Positions 44,753-56,496 are shown, counted from the first letter of the stretch. The stretch is 64,000 bases of DNA from Variovorax sp. PMC12 (GCF_003019815.1 NZ_CP027773.1:4891501-4955500); one strand, 5' to 3'. The notes: generated by a model from the sequence alone, not told the origin. Program-made: numbers and translations.

Positions 44753-46344
44753 TGTGTGTCGGCGGTGACCGGGGTCGAATCGGAAACGGGGGATGCCGTC
44801 GGCGGATTGTTGGCGGCGCGTCCGGCCGCGTCGCTGAATGCTGCGGCCAGCAGCGATTGTTCGGTCCATTCGCCGCGTTCGAACACCGCCACCAGCCGGC
44901 CGGCGCTCATCACGCCGATGCGGTCGCACATGGCCATCAGTTCGCGCAGGTCGCTCGACACCATCAGCAGCGCCTTGCCGGCGTCGGTCATGCGGTCGAG
45001 TTCGGCGTACAGGTCGGCGCGCGCGCCCACGTCCACGCCGCGCGTGGGCTCGTCGAGCAGCAGCACCTTGCATTCGCGGTGCAACCAGCGCGCGAACACC
45101 ACCTTCTGCTGGTTGCCGCCGCTGAGCGTGGCGACCGGTTGTTCGATGCTGCGCGAACGGATGCGCAGCAGTTCCACCAGCTTCTGCGCAATGCCGCGCT
45201 CCTTGGCGCGCTGCAGCCAGCCGGCGTGGGAAATGGCGCCGAGGTCGCTGAGCGTGGCGTTCACGCGGATCGACTGCGTCAGCAGCAGGCCCTGCGACTT
45301 GCGGTCTTCGGTGACGAGGCCGATGCCGGCGCGGATGGCCTGCATCGGCGAGCGCCAGCCCTTGCGCGCGTGCTGCGCGGGCTGGCCGTTTTCATGAAGG
45401 GTGATCTCGCCGCGGTCCGCGCGGTCGGCGCCGAACAGCAGCCGCACCAGTTCGGTCCGGCCCGAGCCGACGAGGCCGGCCAGGCCCATGACTTCGCCCG
45501 CGCGCAGGTCGATGTCGACGTCGCGCACGACCTGCGTCCGGCCGATGCCGCGCGCGCTCAGCAGCACCGGGCCGGCGGTGCGGCGCTCGCGGCCTTCGTG
45601 CTCGTGCACCGCGCGGCCGACCATGCGCTGCACCAGTTCGGATTCGCGCACGCCGGCCATTGCACGCACGTCCACCAGCCGGCCGTCGCGCAGCACCGCC
45701 ACGCGGTCGGCGATGCGCTGCAGTTCCTCGAGGCGGTGCGACACGTAGACGATGGCCACGCCGCGCGCCTTCAGCAGGTCGATCTGCTCGAACAGGTGCG
45801 AGGTTTCTCGCGGTGTGAGCATGGCGGTGGGCTCGTCGAGCACCAGCACGCGCGTGTCGTCCTGCAGGTTGCGCGCGATCTCCACCATCTGCTGCTGGCC
45901 GATGCCCAGCCGCGCCACCGGCGTGGCCGGGTCGATGTTCTGCATGCCGATCTTGGCGAGCTGGCGCGCGGCCAGCTCGTGCAGCTTGCCGCGGCGGATC
46001 CAGCCGGTCTTGTTGGGCAGGCGGTCGAGCAGCAGGTTCTCGGCCACCGAGAGGGTGGTGACGAGGCCCAGCTCCTGCATGACCATGCGCACGCCAAGCC
46101 GCTCGGCGTCGCGGCGCGAGCCGGGCGCAAAGGGCTTGCCGTCGAGCAGCATCTGGCCGCGCGTGGGCTGCACCAGGCCGCAGACGATCTTCGACAGCGT
46201 GCTCTTGCCGGCGCCGTTCTCGCCCGTGAGGGCCAGCACTTCGCCGGCGTTGAGCACGAGCGAGACGTCGTCCAGCACCGGCGCCGCATAGTCCTTGCCC
46301 ATGGTGCTCAGCGTGAGCACGGGCTGGGCGCGGTTGTCGTTCAT
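44749..46344 (-). CDS. rbsA: Ribose ABC transporter ATP-binding protein RbsA
   Basis: A sugar ABC ATPase of about 531 residues with two nucleotide-binding domains. The first has Walker [11 protein letters not shown] and Walker [12 protein letters not shown]. The second has a degenerate A loop ([14 protein letters not shown]), the signature [14 protein letters not shown] and [14 protein letters not shown], as is usual in this family. ATG 46344 is one possible start; a TTG at 46362 with a GAAAAGAG stretch upstream would add six residues and cannot be excluded. The gap to rbsB is 51 bases. Confidence 0.95.
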   Translation of the reverse strand: MNDNRAQPVLTLSTMGKDYAAPVLDDVSLVLNAGEVLALTGENGAGKSTLSKIVCGLVQPTRGQMLLDGKPFAPGSRRDAERLGVRMVMQELGLVTTLSVAENLLLDRLPNKTGWIRRGKLHELAARQLAKIGMQNIDPATPVARLGIGQQQMVEIARNLQDDTRVLVLDEPTAMLTPRETSHLFEQIDLLKARGVAIVYVSHRLEELQRIADRVAVLRDGRLVDVRAMAGVRESELVQRMVGRAVHEHEGRERRTAGPVLLSARGIGRTQVVRDVDIDLRAGEVMGLAGLVGSGRTELVRLLFGADRADRGEITLHENGQPAQHARKGWRSPMQAIRAGIGLVTEDRKSQGLLLTQSIRVNATLSDLGAISHAGWLQRAKERGIAQKLVELLRIRSRSIEQPVATLSGGNQQKVVFARWLHRECKVLLLDEPTRGVDVGARADLYAELDRMTDAGKALLMVSSDLRELMAMCDRIGVMSAGRLVAVFERGEWTEQSLLAAAFSDAAGRAANNPPTASPVSDSTPVTADTQ

Positions 46345-46395
46345 TGCGGCGGGTGCGGTCAACGGAGGCTCTTTTCTTCGGTCGGGAGACTGTTT

Positions 46396-47349
46396 TTACT
46401 TGGACGACTTGGTGACCAGCACCACGTCGGTCTTCACTTCGGCGGGCATGTCGGCCTGCTTCTTCTTGTCGGCGATGGCCTTCAGCGCGGTCTCGATGCC
46501 GAACACGGCCTGCTTGGCGGCGAACTGGTCGGCCGTGGCGAGCACGCGGCCGTCGGCCAGCATCGGCTTGATGGCGCCGATGTTGTCGTAGCCCACCACC
46601 AGCACCTTGCCGGTCTTGCCGGCGGCCTTGACGGCGGCCACGGCGCCCAGCGCCATGCTGTCGTTGCCCGCGAGCAGCGCCTTCAGGTCGGGGTGCTCGC
46701 GCATCATGCCGGCGGCCACCGTGTTGCCCTTGTCGATTTCCCACTGGCCGGACTGCACGCCCACCACCGTCACGCCGGCGGCCTTCATCGCGTCCTGGTA
46801 GCCCAGCGTGCGCTGCTGCGCATTGAAGGTGGTCGACACGCCCTCGATGATGCCGACCTTGTCGCCCGACTTCAGCTCCTTGGCGAGCGCGTCGCCCACC
46901 AGCTTGGCGCCGGCGCGGTTGTCGGGGCCGACGAACGGCACCTGGATGCCCTTTTCCTTGAGCGCGGCGGCGTCGAGCTGGTTGTCGATGTTGACCACCA
47001 GGATGCCCTTGTCGATGGCGGCCTTGATGACCGGCACCAGCGCCTTCGAATCGGCCGGCGCGATGACCAGCGCGTTGATCTTCTGCGCCACCATCTGCTC
47101 GACCATCTTGATCTGCGCGGAGGTGTCGGTCTCGTCCTTGATGCCGTTGGCCACCAGCGTGTATTCGGAGGCATGGGCCTTCTGGTGCGCCTTGGCGCCG
47201 TCTTCCATGGTGCGGAAGAACTCGTTGGCCAGCGACTTCATGACCAGCGCGACCTTCGGCTTGTCCTGGGCGAAGGCGGGCGTTCCGGCGATGGCGCCCA
47301 GCAGCGTCAATGCAGCAGCGCTTTGCAGGGTACGGCGGGTGAATTTCAT
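46396..47349 (-). CDS. rbsB: Ribose-binding periplasmic protein RbsB
   Basis: A 317-residue periplasmic binding protein with a signal peptide at about 1-27 ([25 protein letters not shown]). The mature protein begins [23 protein letters not shown], and [19 protein letters not shown] and [10 protein letters not shown] are typical of ribose/galactose binding proteins of the type I fold. It is the first gene of the rbs operon, so it receives the strongest transcription. The promoter lies in the 222-base gap facing ychF, with a LacI-type operator. Confidence 0.95.
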   Translation of the reverse strand: MKFTRRTLQSAAALTLLGAIAGTPAFAQDKPKVALVMKSLANEFFRTMEDGAKAHQKAHASEYTLVANGIKDETDTSAQIKMVEQMVAQKINALVIAPADSKALVPVIKAAIDKGILVVNIDNQLDAAALKEKGIQVPFVGPDNRAGAKLVGDALAKELKSGDKVGIIEGVSTTFNAQQRTLGYQDAMKAAGVTVVGVQSGQWEIDKGNTVAAGMMREHPDLKALLAGNDSMALGAVAAVKAAGKTGKVLVVGYDNIGAIKPMLADGRVLATADQFAAKQAVFGIETALKAIADKKKQADMPAEVKTDVVLVTKSSK

Positions 47350-47421
47350 GGTGGATGTCTCCTGGGGTGGTTGATCAAAGCGGTACGCCGGTCTTTGCCG
47401 GGGGCCCCGATGTTAACCAAG

Positions 47422-47445
47422 GGAAACGTTTGCGCAAACGTTTGC
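47422..47445. promoter_or_regulatory. Double RbsR operator
   Basis: Two head-to-tail 12-bp LacI-type palindromes, GGAAACGTTTGC and GCAAACGTTTGC, with centres 12 bp apart. Both contain the AAACGTTT core known for LacI/PurR/RbsR sites, and the inner segment from 47424 to 47443 is itself a 20-bp palindrome. It lies 73-96 bases upstream of rbsB. Confidence 0.85.
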
Positions 47446-47571
47446 CCATCGGGGCTAACCCTGAGCTTTCCGGGGGCGGATGACAGGGTTGCAAGAAGCG
47501 GTTCCAAGACCTGCCGGGCGGGCATGCAGCCATGCTCGCCTAAAATCGCCGGTTACCCAAGAGGACCTCCC

Positions 47572-48663
47572 ATGAGTTTGCAATGCGGCATCGTCGGCCT
47601 GCCCAACGTCGGTAAATCCACCCTTTTCAATGCGCTGACCAAGGCCGGCATCGCGGCGGAGAACTATCCCTTCTGCACCATCGAGCCCAACGTCGGCGTG
47701 GTGGAAGTGCCCGACCCCCGGCTCGCGCAGCTGAGCGAGATCGTCAAGCCCGAGCGCGTGGTGCCCGCCATCGTCGAGTTCGTGGACATCGCCGGCCTGG
47801 TGGCCGGCGCCAGCACCGGCGAAGGCCTGGGCAACAAGTTCCTGGCGCACATCCGCGAGACCGACGCCACCGTCAACGTGGTGCGCTGCTTCGACGACGA
47901 GAACGTGATCCACGTGGCCGGCAAGGTCGACCCGATCTCCGACATCGAAGTGATCCAGACCGAACTCTGCCTGGCCGACCTGGCCACGGTCGAGAAGGCG
48001 CTGCACCGCCACACCAAGGTCGCCCGTTCCGGCGACAAGGACGCGCAGAAGCTGGTCGGCCTGCTCGAGCGCTGCCAGGCCGCGCTGAACGAGAACACGC
48101 CGGTGCGCGCGCTCGAGTTCACCAAGGAAGAGCTGCCGCTGGTCAAGAGCTTCACGCTCATCACCGCCAAGCCCGCGATGTTCGTGGGCAACGTGTCGGA
48201 AGACGGCTTCGAGAACAACCCGTATCTCGACCGCCTGCGCGAGTACGCCGCCAGGCAGGGCGCGCCCGTGGTCGCCATCTGCGCCAAGATCGAAGCCGAC
48301 CTGGCCGAGATGGACGACGAAGACAAGAAGATGTTCCTCGCCGAGATCGGCCAGGAAGAGCCGGGCCTGAACCGCCTGATCCGCGCGGCATTCAAGCTGC
48401 TGGGCCTGCAGACCTACTTCACCGCCGGCGTGAAGGAAGTGCGCGCCTGGACCATCCACATCGGCGACACCGGCCCGCAGGCCGCCGGCGTGATCCACGG
48501 CGACTTCGAGAAGGGCTACATCCGCGCCCAGACCATCGCATTCGAGGACTACATCGCCTTCAAGGGCGAGCAGGGCGCCAAGGACGCGGGGAAGATGCGT
48601 TCGGAAGGCAAGGAATACGTCGTGAAGGATGGCGACGTGATGAATTTCCTGTTCAGCTCCTGA
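47572..48663 (+). CDS. ychF: Redox-responsive GTPase/ATPase YchF
   Basis: A 363-residue Obg-family P-loop protein. The G1 motif is GLPNVGKST at 9-17, and the switch/G3 region reads [11 protein letters not shown]. The G4 position has NVSED rather than NKxD, which is why YchF prefers ATP. The C-terminal TGS domain starts at about 280 ([17 protein letters not shown]). YchF associates with ribosomes and modulates stress responses. A GAGGA site precedes ATG 47572. It diverges from the rbs operon. Confidence 0.97.
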   Translation: MSLQCGIVGLPNVGKSTLFNALTKAGIAAENYPFCTIEPNVGVVEVPDPRLAQLSEIVKPERVVPAIVEFVDIAGLVAGASTGEGLGNKFLAHIRETDATVNVVRCFDDENVIHVAGKVDPISDIEVIQTELCLADLATVEKALHRHTKVARSGDKDAQKLVGLLERCQAALNENTPVRALEFTKEELPLVKSFTLITAKPAMFVGNVSEDGFENNPYLDRLREYAARQGAPVVAICAKIEADLAEMDDEDKKMFLAEIGQEEPGLNRLIRAAFKLLGLQTYFTAGVKEVRAWTIHIGDTGPQAAGVIHGDFEKGYIRAQTIAFEDYIAFKGEQGAKDAGKMRSEGKEYVVKDGDVMNFLFSS

Positions 48664-48688
48664 TACCCCGGGCGCAGATGTCCCGCCG

Positions 48689-49211
48689 ATGAGCCATTCG
48701 AAGATCGTCATCATCGCGGGGCGCGAATGGCGCAGGCAAGACAACCTTTGCCCGCGCTTTCCTTCCGCAGGAAGCTCGGATTTCCCGTTTCATCAATGCG
48801 GACCTGATCGCGGCCGGGCTGTCGCCCTTTGCGCCCGAGGCGGAGGCCATCAAGGCCGGGCGCCTGATGCTCGAGGAGATTGCCCAGTGCGTGCGTCGCC
48901 GGGAGAGCTTTGCGTTCGAGACCACGTTGTCAGGGCTGGGTTATCTGCGCCATATTGGCGCCTGGAGGAAGTTGGGCTATCACGTGAGCCTGTTCTTTCT
49001 GGCGCTTCCGACGGCGGAGTTTGCGATTGCTCGGGTGGCGGAACGCGTGCGGCAGGGAGGCCATCACATTCCTGAAGATGTGATTCGCCGCCGTTTCGAG
49101 GCAGGGCGCCGGAATTTCGACGACCGGTACCGCGCTGCGGTGGATGCCTGGGCGCTTTACGACAACGCTGGCGAAGAGCCGGATCTCATCGAATGGGGAG
49201 AAGCACCATGA
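48689..49211 (+). pseudogene. Zeta-toxin-like P-loop kinase, frameshifted
   Basis: The frame opens at ATG 48689 (MSHSKIVIIAG), then a single extra base near 48720 shifts it, so it reads as unrelated sequence. In the next frame the true protein continues, NGAGKTTFARAFL ... RFINADLIAAGLSPFAPEAEAIKAGRLMLEEI, and runs without a stop to 49211. With one base removed the whole would be about 173 residues, with Walker A GxNGAGKT at the N-terminus. Zeta toxins phosphorylate UDP-N-acetylglucosamine. The break falls in the P-loop, so the protein should be inactive, unless this is a sequencing error or programmed shift. The stop overlaps the next ORF (ATGA). Confidence 0.75.
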
Positions 49212-49393
49212 CCCGTGAACAGCTCATGCAGGCCAAGGACAAGGATCTGGCCGCTTCACTGATAGCGATCCGGCGGGCGGCCCGGGCGGCGCGGGAGGCG
49301 GCCGTTCGCACGGACACCGCCATTGTTGTGCAGCGCGATCAGAAGCCGGTCCGCATCACTGCAGAGGAATTGCGCAAGGCGGGCGTGAAGTAG
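49208..49393 (+). CDS. Antitoxin-like small protein, 61 aa
   Basis: A 61-residue protein encoded right after the zeta-like pseudogene with a four-base overlap (ATG 49208) and a GGGGAGA site 8 bases upstream; an ATG at 49193 would add five residues. It is helical and charged (MTREQLMQAKDKDLAASLIAIRRAARAAREAA) with a short C-terminal TAIVVQRDQKPVRITAEEL. I infer that it is the antitoxin of the pair from position, since its fold cannot be matched to known epsilon antitoxins. It is intact although the toxin is broken. Confidence 0.6.
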   Translation: MTREQLMQAKDKDLAASLIAIRRAARAAREAAVRTDTAIVVQRDQKPVRITAEELRKAGVK

Positions 49394-49446
49394 GCGTTGT
49401 TCGGTAGACTTCGCGCGCCCTGAATTTCTCCACAAGGCCCGCCCCC

Positions 49447-50121
49447 ATGCTCACCGTCCACCACCTCAACAATTCGCGCTCGCAGCGCGTGCTCTGGCTG
49501 CTCGAAGAGCTCGAGCTGCCTTACGAGATCGTCCACTACCAGCGCGATCCGCAGACCATGTTGGCGCCCGCTTCGCTGCGGGCCGTGCATCCGCTGGGCA
49601 AGTCACCGGTGGTTACGACGGGTGACGGGCTCACGCTCGCGGAGTCGGGGGCGATCGTGGAGACGCTCATCGAGCGCTTCGGCAACGGCCGTCTCGCGCC
49701 CGCGCCGGGCACGCCGGATGCGGTGCGCTATCGCTACTGGCTGCACTTCGCCGAAGGCTCGGCGATGTCGCCGCTGCTGCTCAAGCTGGTGTTCGACCGC
49801 ATCGAGACCACAAAGATGCCGTTCTTCGCGAAGCCGATTGCCAAGGCCATCGCGAGCAAGACCAAGTCGGCGTTCATCAATCCGAACATCCTGAGCCACC
49901 TGAATTTCATGGAGGCCGAGCTCGGCAAGAGCGAGTGGTTTGCCGGCGACGTGTTCACCGGCGCTGACATCCAGATGAGCTTTCCGGTCGAGGCGGCGCA
50001 GGCGCGCGGCGGGCTCGATGCGAAGCGGCCGAAGCTCATGGCCTACCTGGAGCGCATCCACGCGCGCCCGGCGTACAAGCGCGCGCTCGAGCGCGGCGGT
50101 CCCTACGGCCTGCTGAGCTGA
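49447..50121 (+). CDS. Glutathione S-transferase family protein
   Basis: A 224-residue GST. The N-terminal thioredoxin-like domain carries NNSRSQRVLWLLEELELPYE and the cis-Pro block HPLGKSPVV, with TLAESGAIVETLIERFG binding glutathione. The C-terminal helical domain is conserved (FTGADIQMSFPVEAA). The catalytic Ser of the N-terminus is likely in NNSRSQR. A stress or xenobiotic role is possible but not specific. It follows the toxin-antitoxin remnant by 53 bases. Confidence 0.9.
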   Translation: MLTVHHLNNSRSQRVLWLLEELELPYEIVHYQRDPQTMLAPASLRAVHPLGKSPVVTTGDGLTLAESGAIVETLIERFGNGRLAPAPGTPDAVRYRYWLHFAEGSAMSPLLLKLVFDRIETTKMPFFAKPIAKAIASKTKSAFINPNILSHLNFMEAELGKSEWFAGDVFTGADIQMSFPVEAAQARGGLDAKRPKLMAYLERIHARPAYKRALERGGPYGLLS

Positions 50122-50142
50122 TACGGAGCGGGGCGAAGTCGA

Positions 50143-50607
50143 TCAGAAGATCTGCAGCAGCGCCACCGTCATGGTGACGTAGCGCAGGAACTTGCCGATG
50201 GCCATGTAGGCCAAGCAGGGCCAGAACGGCAGCTTGAGCCAGCCCGCCACCGCGCACAGCGGATCGCCCACCAGCGGCAGCCAGCTCAGCAGGCAGGCCT
50301 TGGGGCCGAGCTTCTCCAGCCAGCCCAAAACCCGCACATGGTGTTTCGAGTGCGAGTATTTGTCGGCCACCTTGTGCGCGCCGTAGCCCATCCACCAGTC
50401 GACCGCGCCCCCCAGCGTGTTGCCCACCGTCGCGACCGCGATGGCCGGCCAGAACATGTCCGGGTTGAGCTTGAGCAGGCCGAAGAGCACGGGCTCGGAG
50501 CCCACCGGCAGAAGGGTCGCCGAGACGAACGCTGCGACGAACAGGGTCGAGAGACCGTACTGCGGCAGCGCCATCAGCGCCAGGAGGGAGTCGAGCCAGG
50601 CTTGCAT
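50143..50607 (-). CDS. yqaA: DedA/SNARE-associated membrane protein YqaA
   Basis: A 154-residue membrane protein with four or five helices. The motifs FVSATLLPVGSEPVLFGLL and the Gly-rich NTLGGAVDWWMG and WLPLVGDPLCAVAGWL are those of the YqaA/DedA-related group, which shares the re-entrant loops of DedA flippases. Its transport substrate is unknown. It diverges from dusB, leaving about 170 bases of shared promoter region, in which I see no clear operator. Confidence 0.9.
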   Translation of the reverse strand: MQAWLDSLLALMALPQYGLSTLFVAAFVSATLLPVGSEPVLFGLLKLNPDMFWPAIAVATVGNTLGGAVDWWMGYGAHKVADKYSHSKHHVRVLGWLEKLGPKACLLSWLPLVGDPLCAVAGWLKLPFWPCLAYMAIGKFLRYVTMTVALLQIF

Positions 50608-50779
50608 AAGGTCGCGCAGTATAGGCAGCGCTCACGTCGCGCCCGCGTGGGATAAGGCCCCGGCACGCACCCGTGTTTTCACGGGTACCCAAGCGCAAAT
50701 CGTTTCAGTCGCTGAAATGCCACGTGGCTACAATCGTGCCTCATTTTTCAGCAGCCGAACGCGCACCGCTTCCTCCCAA

Positions 50780-51841
50780 ATGACCTTGCAGATCGGCAAC
50801 CACACGCTGGAAAACCGCCTGTTCGTCGCGCCCATGGCCGGCGTGACGGACCGGCCCTTCCGCATGTTGTGCCGTGCGCTGGGCGCGGGCTACGCGGTCA
50901 GCGAGATGGTCACGTCGCGCAAGGAGCTTTGGGGCACGCTCAAGACATCACGGCGCGCCAACCATGACGGCGAACCGGGCCCCATTGCGGTGCAGATCGC
51001 AGGCACCGACGCCGACATGATGGCCGAGGCCACGGTCTACAACATCGAGCGCGGCGCGCAGATCATCGACATCAACATGGGTTGCCCGGCCAAGAAGGTC
51101 TGCAACAAATGGGCGGGCTCGGCGCTGATGCGCGACGAGCCGCTGGCGCTGGAGATCGTGCAGGCGGTGGTCGATGCAGCGCGGCCCTTCAATGTGCCGG
51201 TCACGCTGAAGATGCGCACCGGCTGGAGCCACGACCACCGCAACGCCGTGAAGCTGGCGCGCGACTTCGAGTCGGCCGGCGTGCAGATGCTCACGGTGCA
51301 CGGCCGCACGCGGGAGCAGGGCTACAAGGGCCACGCCGAATACGACACCATCGCCGCCGTGAAGGCCGCGGTGCGCGTGCCGGTGGTGGCCAACGGCGAC
51401 ATCCGTTCGCCCGAGAAGGCGCGCGACGTGCTCGCGGCCACCGGCGCCGACGCGGTGATGGTCGGCCGCGCCGCGCAGGGCCGGCCGTGGATCTTCCGCG
51501 AGATCGCGCACTTCCTCGAAACCGGCACGCACCGCGCGCCGCCGCTGGTGGCGGAAGTGCGCCGCTTGCTGCTCGACCATCTCGTGGAGCACTATGCGCT
51601 GTACGGCGACTACAGCGGCGTGCGCACGGCGCGCAAGCACATCGGCTGGTACGTGCGCACCCTGCCCGAGGGCGAGGCGTTTCGCGCGCGCATGAACACC
51701 ATCGAGGACTGCGGCGAGCAGCTGCGCGCGGTCGGCGACTATTTCGACGGGCTGGCGGACCGCATGGAACGCATACCCGTGCAGCACGAGGCAGACAGCG
51801 AGCTGTCTGGTGAAGAGGAGGCGGCTTGCGCCGTCGATTGA
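50780..51841 (+). CDS. dusB: tRNA-dihydrouridine synthase DusB
   Basis: A 353-residue FMN enzyme that reduces uridine to dihydrouridine in the tRNA D-loop. The N-terminus has FVAPMAGVTDRPFR; the catalytic Cys is in INMGCPAKKVCNKWAGSALM; and FMN-binding blocks are VANGDIRSPEKARDVLAATGADAVMVGRAAQGRPW. ATG 50780 agrees with the E. coli start. It is followed by fis after 17 bases, the classical dusB-fis operon seen in E. coli and most Proteobacteria. Confidence 0.97.
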   Translation: MTLQIGNHTLENRLFVAPMAGVTDRPFRMLCRALGAGYAVSEMVTSRKELWGTLKTSRRANHDGEPGPIAVQIAGTDADMMAEATVYNIERGAQIIDINMGCPAKKVCNKWAGSALMRDEPLALEIVQAVVDAARPFNVPVTLKMRTGWSHDHRNAVKLARDFESAGVQMLTVHGRTREQGYKGHAEYDTIAAVKAAVRVPVVANGDIRSPEKARDVLAATGADAVMVGRAAQGRPWIFREIAHFLETGTHRAPPLVAEVRRLLLDHLVEHYALYGDYSGVRTARKHIGWYVRTLPEGEAFRARMNTIEDCGEQLRAVGDYFDGLADRMERIPVQHEADSELSGEEEAACAVD

Positions 51842-51858
51842 GAAGAAGAGAAGAAGCA

Positions 51859-52095
51859 ATGAGCAAGAAACACATCGAGGACTGCGTGCGCACCAGTCTG
51901 GACAGCTACTTTCGCGATCTGCGCGGCACCGAACCCGACGGCATGTACGAAATGCTCGTGCGCGTGGTCGAGAAACCCCTGCTCGATGTCGTGATGACGC
52001 GCGCCGAGGGCAACCAGTCGAAGGCCGCGCAATGGCTCGGCCTGAACAGAAACACGCTCCGCAAGAAATTGGTCGAGCACAAACTTTTGAAATAA
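51859..52095 (+). CDS. fis: DNA-binding protein Fis
   Basis: A 78-residue nucleoid protein, shorter than E. coli Fis (98) because the flexible N-terminal beta-hairpin region is reduced, as usual in Betaproteobacteria. The C-terminal helix-turn-helix (GNQSKAAQWLGLNRNTLRKKLVEHKLL) is conserved. It bends DNA at promoters and in the chromosome. AGAAGAAG before ATG 51859 is a weak ribosome site, but coupling to dusB may help. Confidence 0.95.
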   Translation: MSKKHIEDCVRTSLDSYFRDLRGTEPDGMYEMLVRVVEKPLLDVVMTRAEGNQSKAAQWLGLNRNTLRKKLVEHKLLK

Positions 52096-52110
52096 CTCCA
52101 CGGCATATCC

Positions 52111-53718
52111 ATGGCTCAGACTGCACTCATCTCCGTATCCGACAAGACCGGCATCCTCGAATTCGCACAGGCGCTGCATGCGCTGGGCATCAAGCTGCTG
52201 TCCACCGGCGGCACCGCCAAGCTGCTGGCCGACGCCGGCCTGCCGGTGACCGAGGTCGCCGACCACACCGGCTTTCCCGAAATGCTCGACGGCCGCGTGA
52301 AGACGCTGCACCCGAAGATCCACGGCGGCCTGCTGGCGCGCCGCGACCTGCCGGCGCACGTGGCGGCCATCAAGGAACACGGCATCGACACCATCGACCT
52401 GCTGATCGTCAACCTCTATCCGTTCGAAGCCACCGTGGCCAAGCCCGGCTGCACGCTCGAGGACGCGATCGAGAACATCGACATCGGCGGCCCGGCCATG
52501 GTGCGCAGCGCGGCCAAGAACTGGAAGGACGTCGGCGTGCTGACCGACGCCTCGCAATACGCCGTGGCGCTGGCCGAGCTGAAGGCCGACGGCAAGCTCA
52601 GCGACAAGACCAAGTTCGCGTTCTCGGTGGCCGCGTTCAACCGCATCGCCGACTACGACGGCGCCATCAGCGACTACCTCTCGGCCATCGACTTCGACGC
52701 CAGCATCGGCCAGGGCGCGCCCAAGCGCTCGCTGTTCCCCGCGCAGAGCAACGGCCGCTTCGTGAAGGTGCAGGACCTGCGCTACGGCGAGAACCCGCAC
52801 CAGCAGGCTGCGTTCTACCGCGACCTGTACCCGGCGCCCGGCTCGCTGGTGTCGGCGAAGCAGCTGCAGGGCAAGGAACTCAGCTACAACAACATCGCCG
52901 ACGCCGATGCGGCGTGGGAATGCGTTAAGAGCTTCGACGTGCCGGCCTGCGTGATCGTGAAGCACGCCAACCCCTGCGGCGTGGCGGTGGGCAAGGACGC
53001 GGCCGAAGCCTACGTCAAGGCCTTCAAGACCGACCCCACCTCGGCCTTCGGCGGCATCATCGCCTTCAACCGCCCGGTCGACGGCGCCACCGCGCAAGAA
53101 ATTGCCAAGCAGTTCGTCGAAGTGCTGATGGCGCCGGGCTACACCCCCGAGGCGCTCGAAGTGTTCCAGGCCACCAAGGCCAAGCTCAACGTGCGCGTGC
53201 TCGAAATCGCGCTGCCCAAGGGGGGAACCACCGACTGGGACAACGGCCGCAACGCCATGGACGTCAAGCGCGTCGGCTCGGGCCTGCTGATCCAGACCGC
53301 CGACAACCACGAGCTGTCGATCAACGACCTGAAGGTGGTCAGCAAGAAGCAACCCACGCCGCAGCAGCTGCAGGACCTGCTGTTCGCATGGAAGGTCGCG
53401 AAGTACGTGAAGAGCAACGCGATCGTCTTCTGCGCCAACGGCATGACGATGGGCGTGGGCGCCGGCCAGATGAGCCGCCTCGACTCCGCGCGCATCGCCA
53501 GCATCAAGGCCGAGCACGCCGGCCTCTCGCTGAAGGACACCGCAGTGGCCAGCGACGCCTTCTTCCCGTTCCGCGACGGCCTCGACGTGGTGGTGGACGC
53601 GGGCGCGAGCTGCGTCATCCAGCCGGGCGGCTCGATGCGCGACCAGGAAGTGATCGACGCAGCCGACGAGCGCGGCGTGGTGATGGTGCTGTCAGGCGTG
53701 CGCCACTTCAGGCACTGA
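52111..53718 (+). CDS. purH: Bifunctional AICAR formyltransferase/IMP cyclohydrolase PurH
   Basis: A 535-residue enzyme for the last two steps of IMP synthesis. The N-terminal about 130 residues are the methylglyoxal-synthase-like IMP cyclohydrolase ([33 protein letters not shown], then [23 protein letters not shown]). The remainder is the formyltransferase with [38 protein letters not shown] and the C-terminal VQPGGS-like block. ATG 52111 lies 15 bases after fis, so dusB, fis and purH form one operon. Confidence 0.97.
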   Translation: MAQTALISVSDKTGILEFAQALHALGIKLLSTGGTAKLLADAGLPVTEVADHTGFPEMLDGRVKTLHPKIHGGLLARRDLPAHVAAIKEHGIDTIDLLIVNLYPFEATVAKPGCTLEDAIENIDIGGPAMVRSAAKNWKDVGVLTDASQYAVALAELKADGKLSDKTKFAFSVAAFNRIADYDGAISDYLSAIDFDASIGQGAPKRSLFPAQSNGRFVKVQDLRYGENPHQQAAFYRDLYPAPGSLVSAKQLQGKELSYNNIADADAAWECVKSFDVPACVIVKHANPCGVAVGKDAAEAYVKAFKTDPTSAFGGIIAFNRPVDGATAQEIAKQFVEVLMAPGYTPEALEVFQATKAKLNVRVLEIALPKGGTTDWDNGRNAMDVKRVGSGLLIQTADNHELSINDLKVVSKKQPTPQQLQDLLFAWKVAKYVKSNAIVFCANGMTMGVGAGQMSRLDSARIASIKAEHAGLSLKDTAVASDAFFPFRDGLDVVVDAGASCVIQPGGSMRDQEVIDAADERGVVMVLSGVRHFRH

Positions 53719-53749
53719 TCGGCGGAAGCCGAGGTTCGGCGACCGCGAT

Positions 53750-54232
53750 TTACTCGTGGTTGCCGAACCGGTACTTCAATTGAAAAGTGACGGCGCCGTA
53801 CAGCCGGTTCTTGATCGTCGGTACGTACGCGATGTTCAGGCCCCAGTTCTTGCCTTCGATGGCGGCCACCGGCAGGATGGCCGGGAACCAGTTGCCGTTG
53901 CGGTAGTTGGGGTAGCCGTCGAAGCCGCCGACCACGGCGCCGAACTTCACGCCGTAGAACTCGATGGGCAGCACATACAGCCCGAGGTAGTTCGACTGCC
54001 GGCGGTCGCTGTTGCGGAAGGTTCCCGCCGTGACACGGTACGTGTCGTTCAGCGGGTACTCGAAGCCCAGGCCCTGGTTGACGTTTTCCAGCCCCTTGCC
54101 GCCGTCGAAGTGCGCCGAGTAGAAGCCCGGGTTGATCCAGACGTTCTTCAGGTCGAAGGAGTCCTGCGCTGACGCGAGGCCGGGAATGAGAAGAGCGATG
54201 CTCAAGGCCGGCAGCGTGCGCAGGGAGTTCAT
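53750..54232 (-). CDS. Outer-membrane beta-barrel protein, PagP-like in layout
   Basis: A 160-residue exported protein with a signal peptide at about 1-22 (LPALSIALLIPGLASAQ). The mature chain has alternating aromatic and small residues in about eight strands, and ends in KYRFGNHE rather than a terminal Phe. Blocks such as NQGLGFEYPLNDTYRVTAGTF and AAIEGKNWGLNIAYVPT recall a family of uncharacterised PagP-sized barrels in Betaproteobacteria. Function is unknown; lipid-A or heme-related roles are guesses. It starts 4 bases after the hemL stop, so it is read with thiD and hemL. Confidence 0.65.
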   Translation of the reverse strand: MNSLRTLPALSIALLIPGLASAQDSFDLKNVWINPGFYSAHFDGGKGLENVNQGLGFEYPLNDTYRVTAGTFRNSDRRQSNYLGLYVLPIEFYGVKFGAVVGGFDGYPNYRNGNWFPAILPVAAIEGKNWGLNIAYVPTIKNRLYGAVTFQLKYRFGNHE

Positions 54233-54235
54233 GGG

Positions 54236-55516
<1,281 letters not shown>

Positions 55517-55533
55517 CGGGTCGGGTTGATCAG

Positions 55534-56496
55534 TCAGTGTCGGGTGTCGTGTGGGGGGAGGGCGAAGTCGGGCGGCGCGTCCGGGTCTTCATCGTCTTCG
55601 TCGTCTTCCGGTTCGGCCCAGAAGAGGCGGTCGGGCAGCACGTGGCCCATGCCGGGGCGAAAGCCCGCGTCGAGGCAGCGGTCCATGTAGGCCAGCGCTT
55701 CGGTGGTCGCGGCCACGAGGTCGGTGCCGCTGGCCAGCAGGGCGGCCAGCGCGGCCGACAGGGTGTCGCCGGCGCCGGTGAACACGGCTTCGAGGCGTTC
55801 GTACTTTTCGCTCGTGAGCACCGACTGCGGCGAGGCCAGCACGTTGTCGATGAACTGGTCCGGCAGCACCAGGCCGGTCACCAGCGTGTAGGCCACGCCG
55901 AACTCGCCGGCGGCCTTGGCAATGTCGCGCGCGGTGGGCGGCCGCTCGCCGCTCCAGTCCGGCAGCAGCCAGCGCCACAGCGTGCTGTGGTTTCCTACCA
56001 ACACGGTCGTCTGGGGCAGAACGAGTTCGCGGAACGCGTCCAGGTAGGGCTCGATCAGGTTCTCGTCCCACCATGACAGGTTGGGCATGTAGGCCACCAC
56101 GGGGACGTCGGGGTAGTCGGCGGCGGTCTCCGCGATGGTGCTCAGCGCGTCGGGCGTGCCGACGAAGCCCACCTTGATGAGCTGGACCTCGACGTCCTCG
56201 AGGATCGAGCGCGCCTGCTCGGCGATGGCTTCCTCGTCGAAGGCGAAGTGGTCGAAAATCTCGGCCGTGTCCCGGGCGTAGGCGCCGGTGACGACCGGCA
56301 GCACGTGCGCCCCCACCGAGGCCATGGCCAGGGCGTCCGCGCCCAGGCCGCCCGCGCCGCTGGGGTCGCTGGCGTTGAACACCAGCACGCAGGGCGGATT
56401 CAGGTCGCGCTCGGCAACCTCGTCCTCGGCCTGCGAGGGGTCGTTAAGATCGCCGGGTTTGCGGGCGTTATCTGCTGGAAGTAAGTAGATGGTCAT
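55534..56496 (-). CDS. thiD: Hydroxymethylpyrimidine/phosphomethylpyrimidine kinase ThiD-like
   Basis: A 320-residue ribokinase-like enzyme that phosphorylates HMP and HMP-P in thiamine synthesis. [25 protein letters not shown] is the N-terminal substrate block, and [19 protein letters not shown] holds the catalytic Asp. It carries an N-terminal extension of about 35 residues and an acidic C-terminal tail ([15 protein letters not shown]) not seen in E. coli ThiD. The central part is divergent, so a related kinase activity is possible. It is the first gene of the thiD-hemL unit and diverges from rubredoxin. Confidence 0.85.
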   Translation of the reverse strand: MTIYLLPADNARKPGDLNDPSQAEDEVAERDLNPPCVLVFNASDPSGAGGLGADALAMASVGAHVLPVVTGAYARDTAEIFDHFAFDEEAIAEQARSILEDVEVQLIKVGFVGTPDALSTIAETAADYPDVPVVAYMPNLSWWDENLIEPYLDAFRELVLPQTTVLVGNHSTLWRWLLPDWSGERPPTARDIAKAAGEFGVAYTLVTGLVLPDQFIDNVLASPQSVLTSEKYERLEAVFTGAGDTLSAALAALLASGTDLVAATTEALAYMDRCLDAGFRPGMGHVLPDRLFWAEPEDDEDDEDPDAPPDFALPPHDTRH

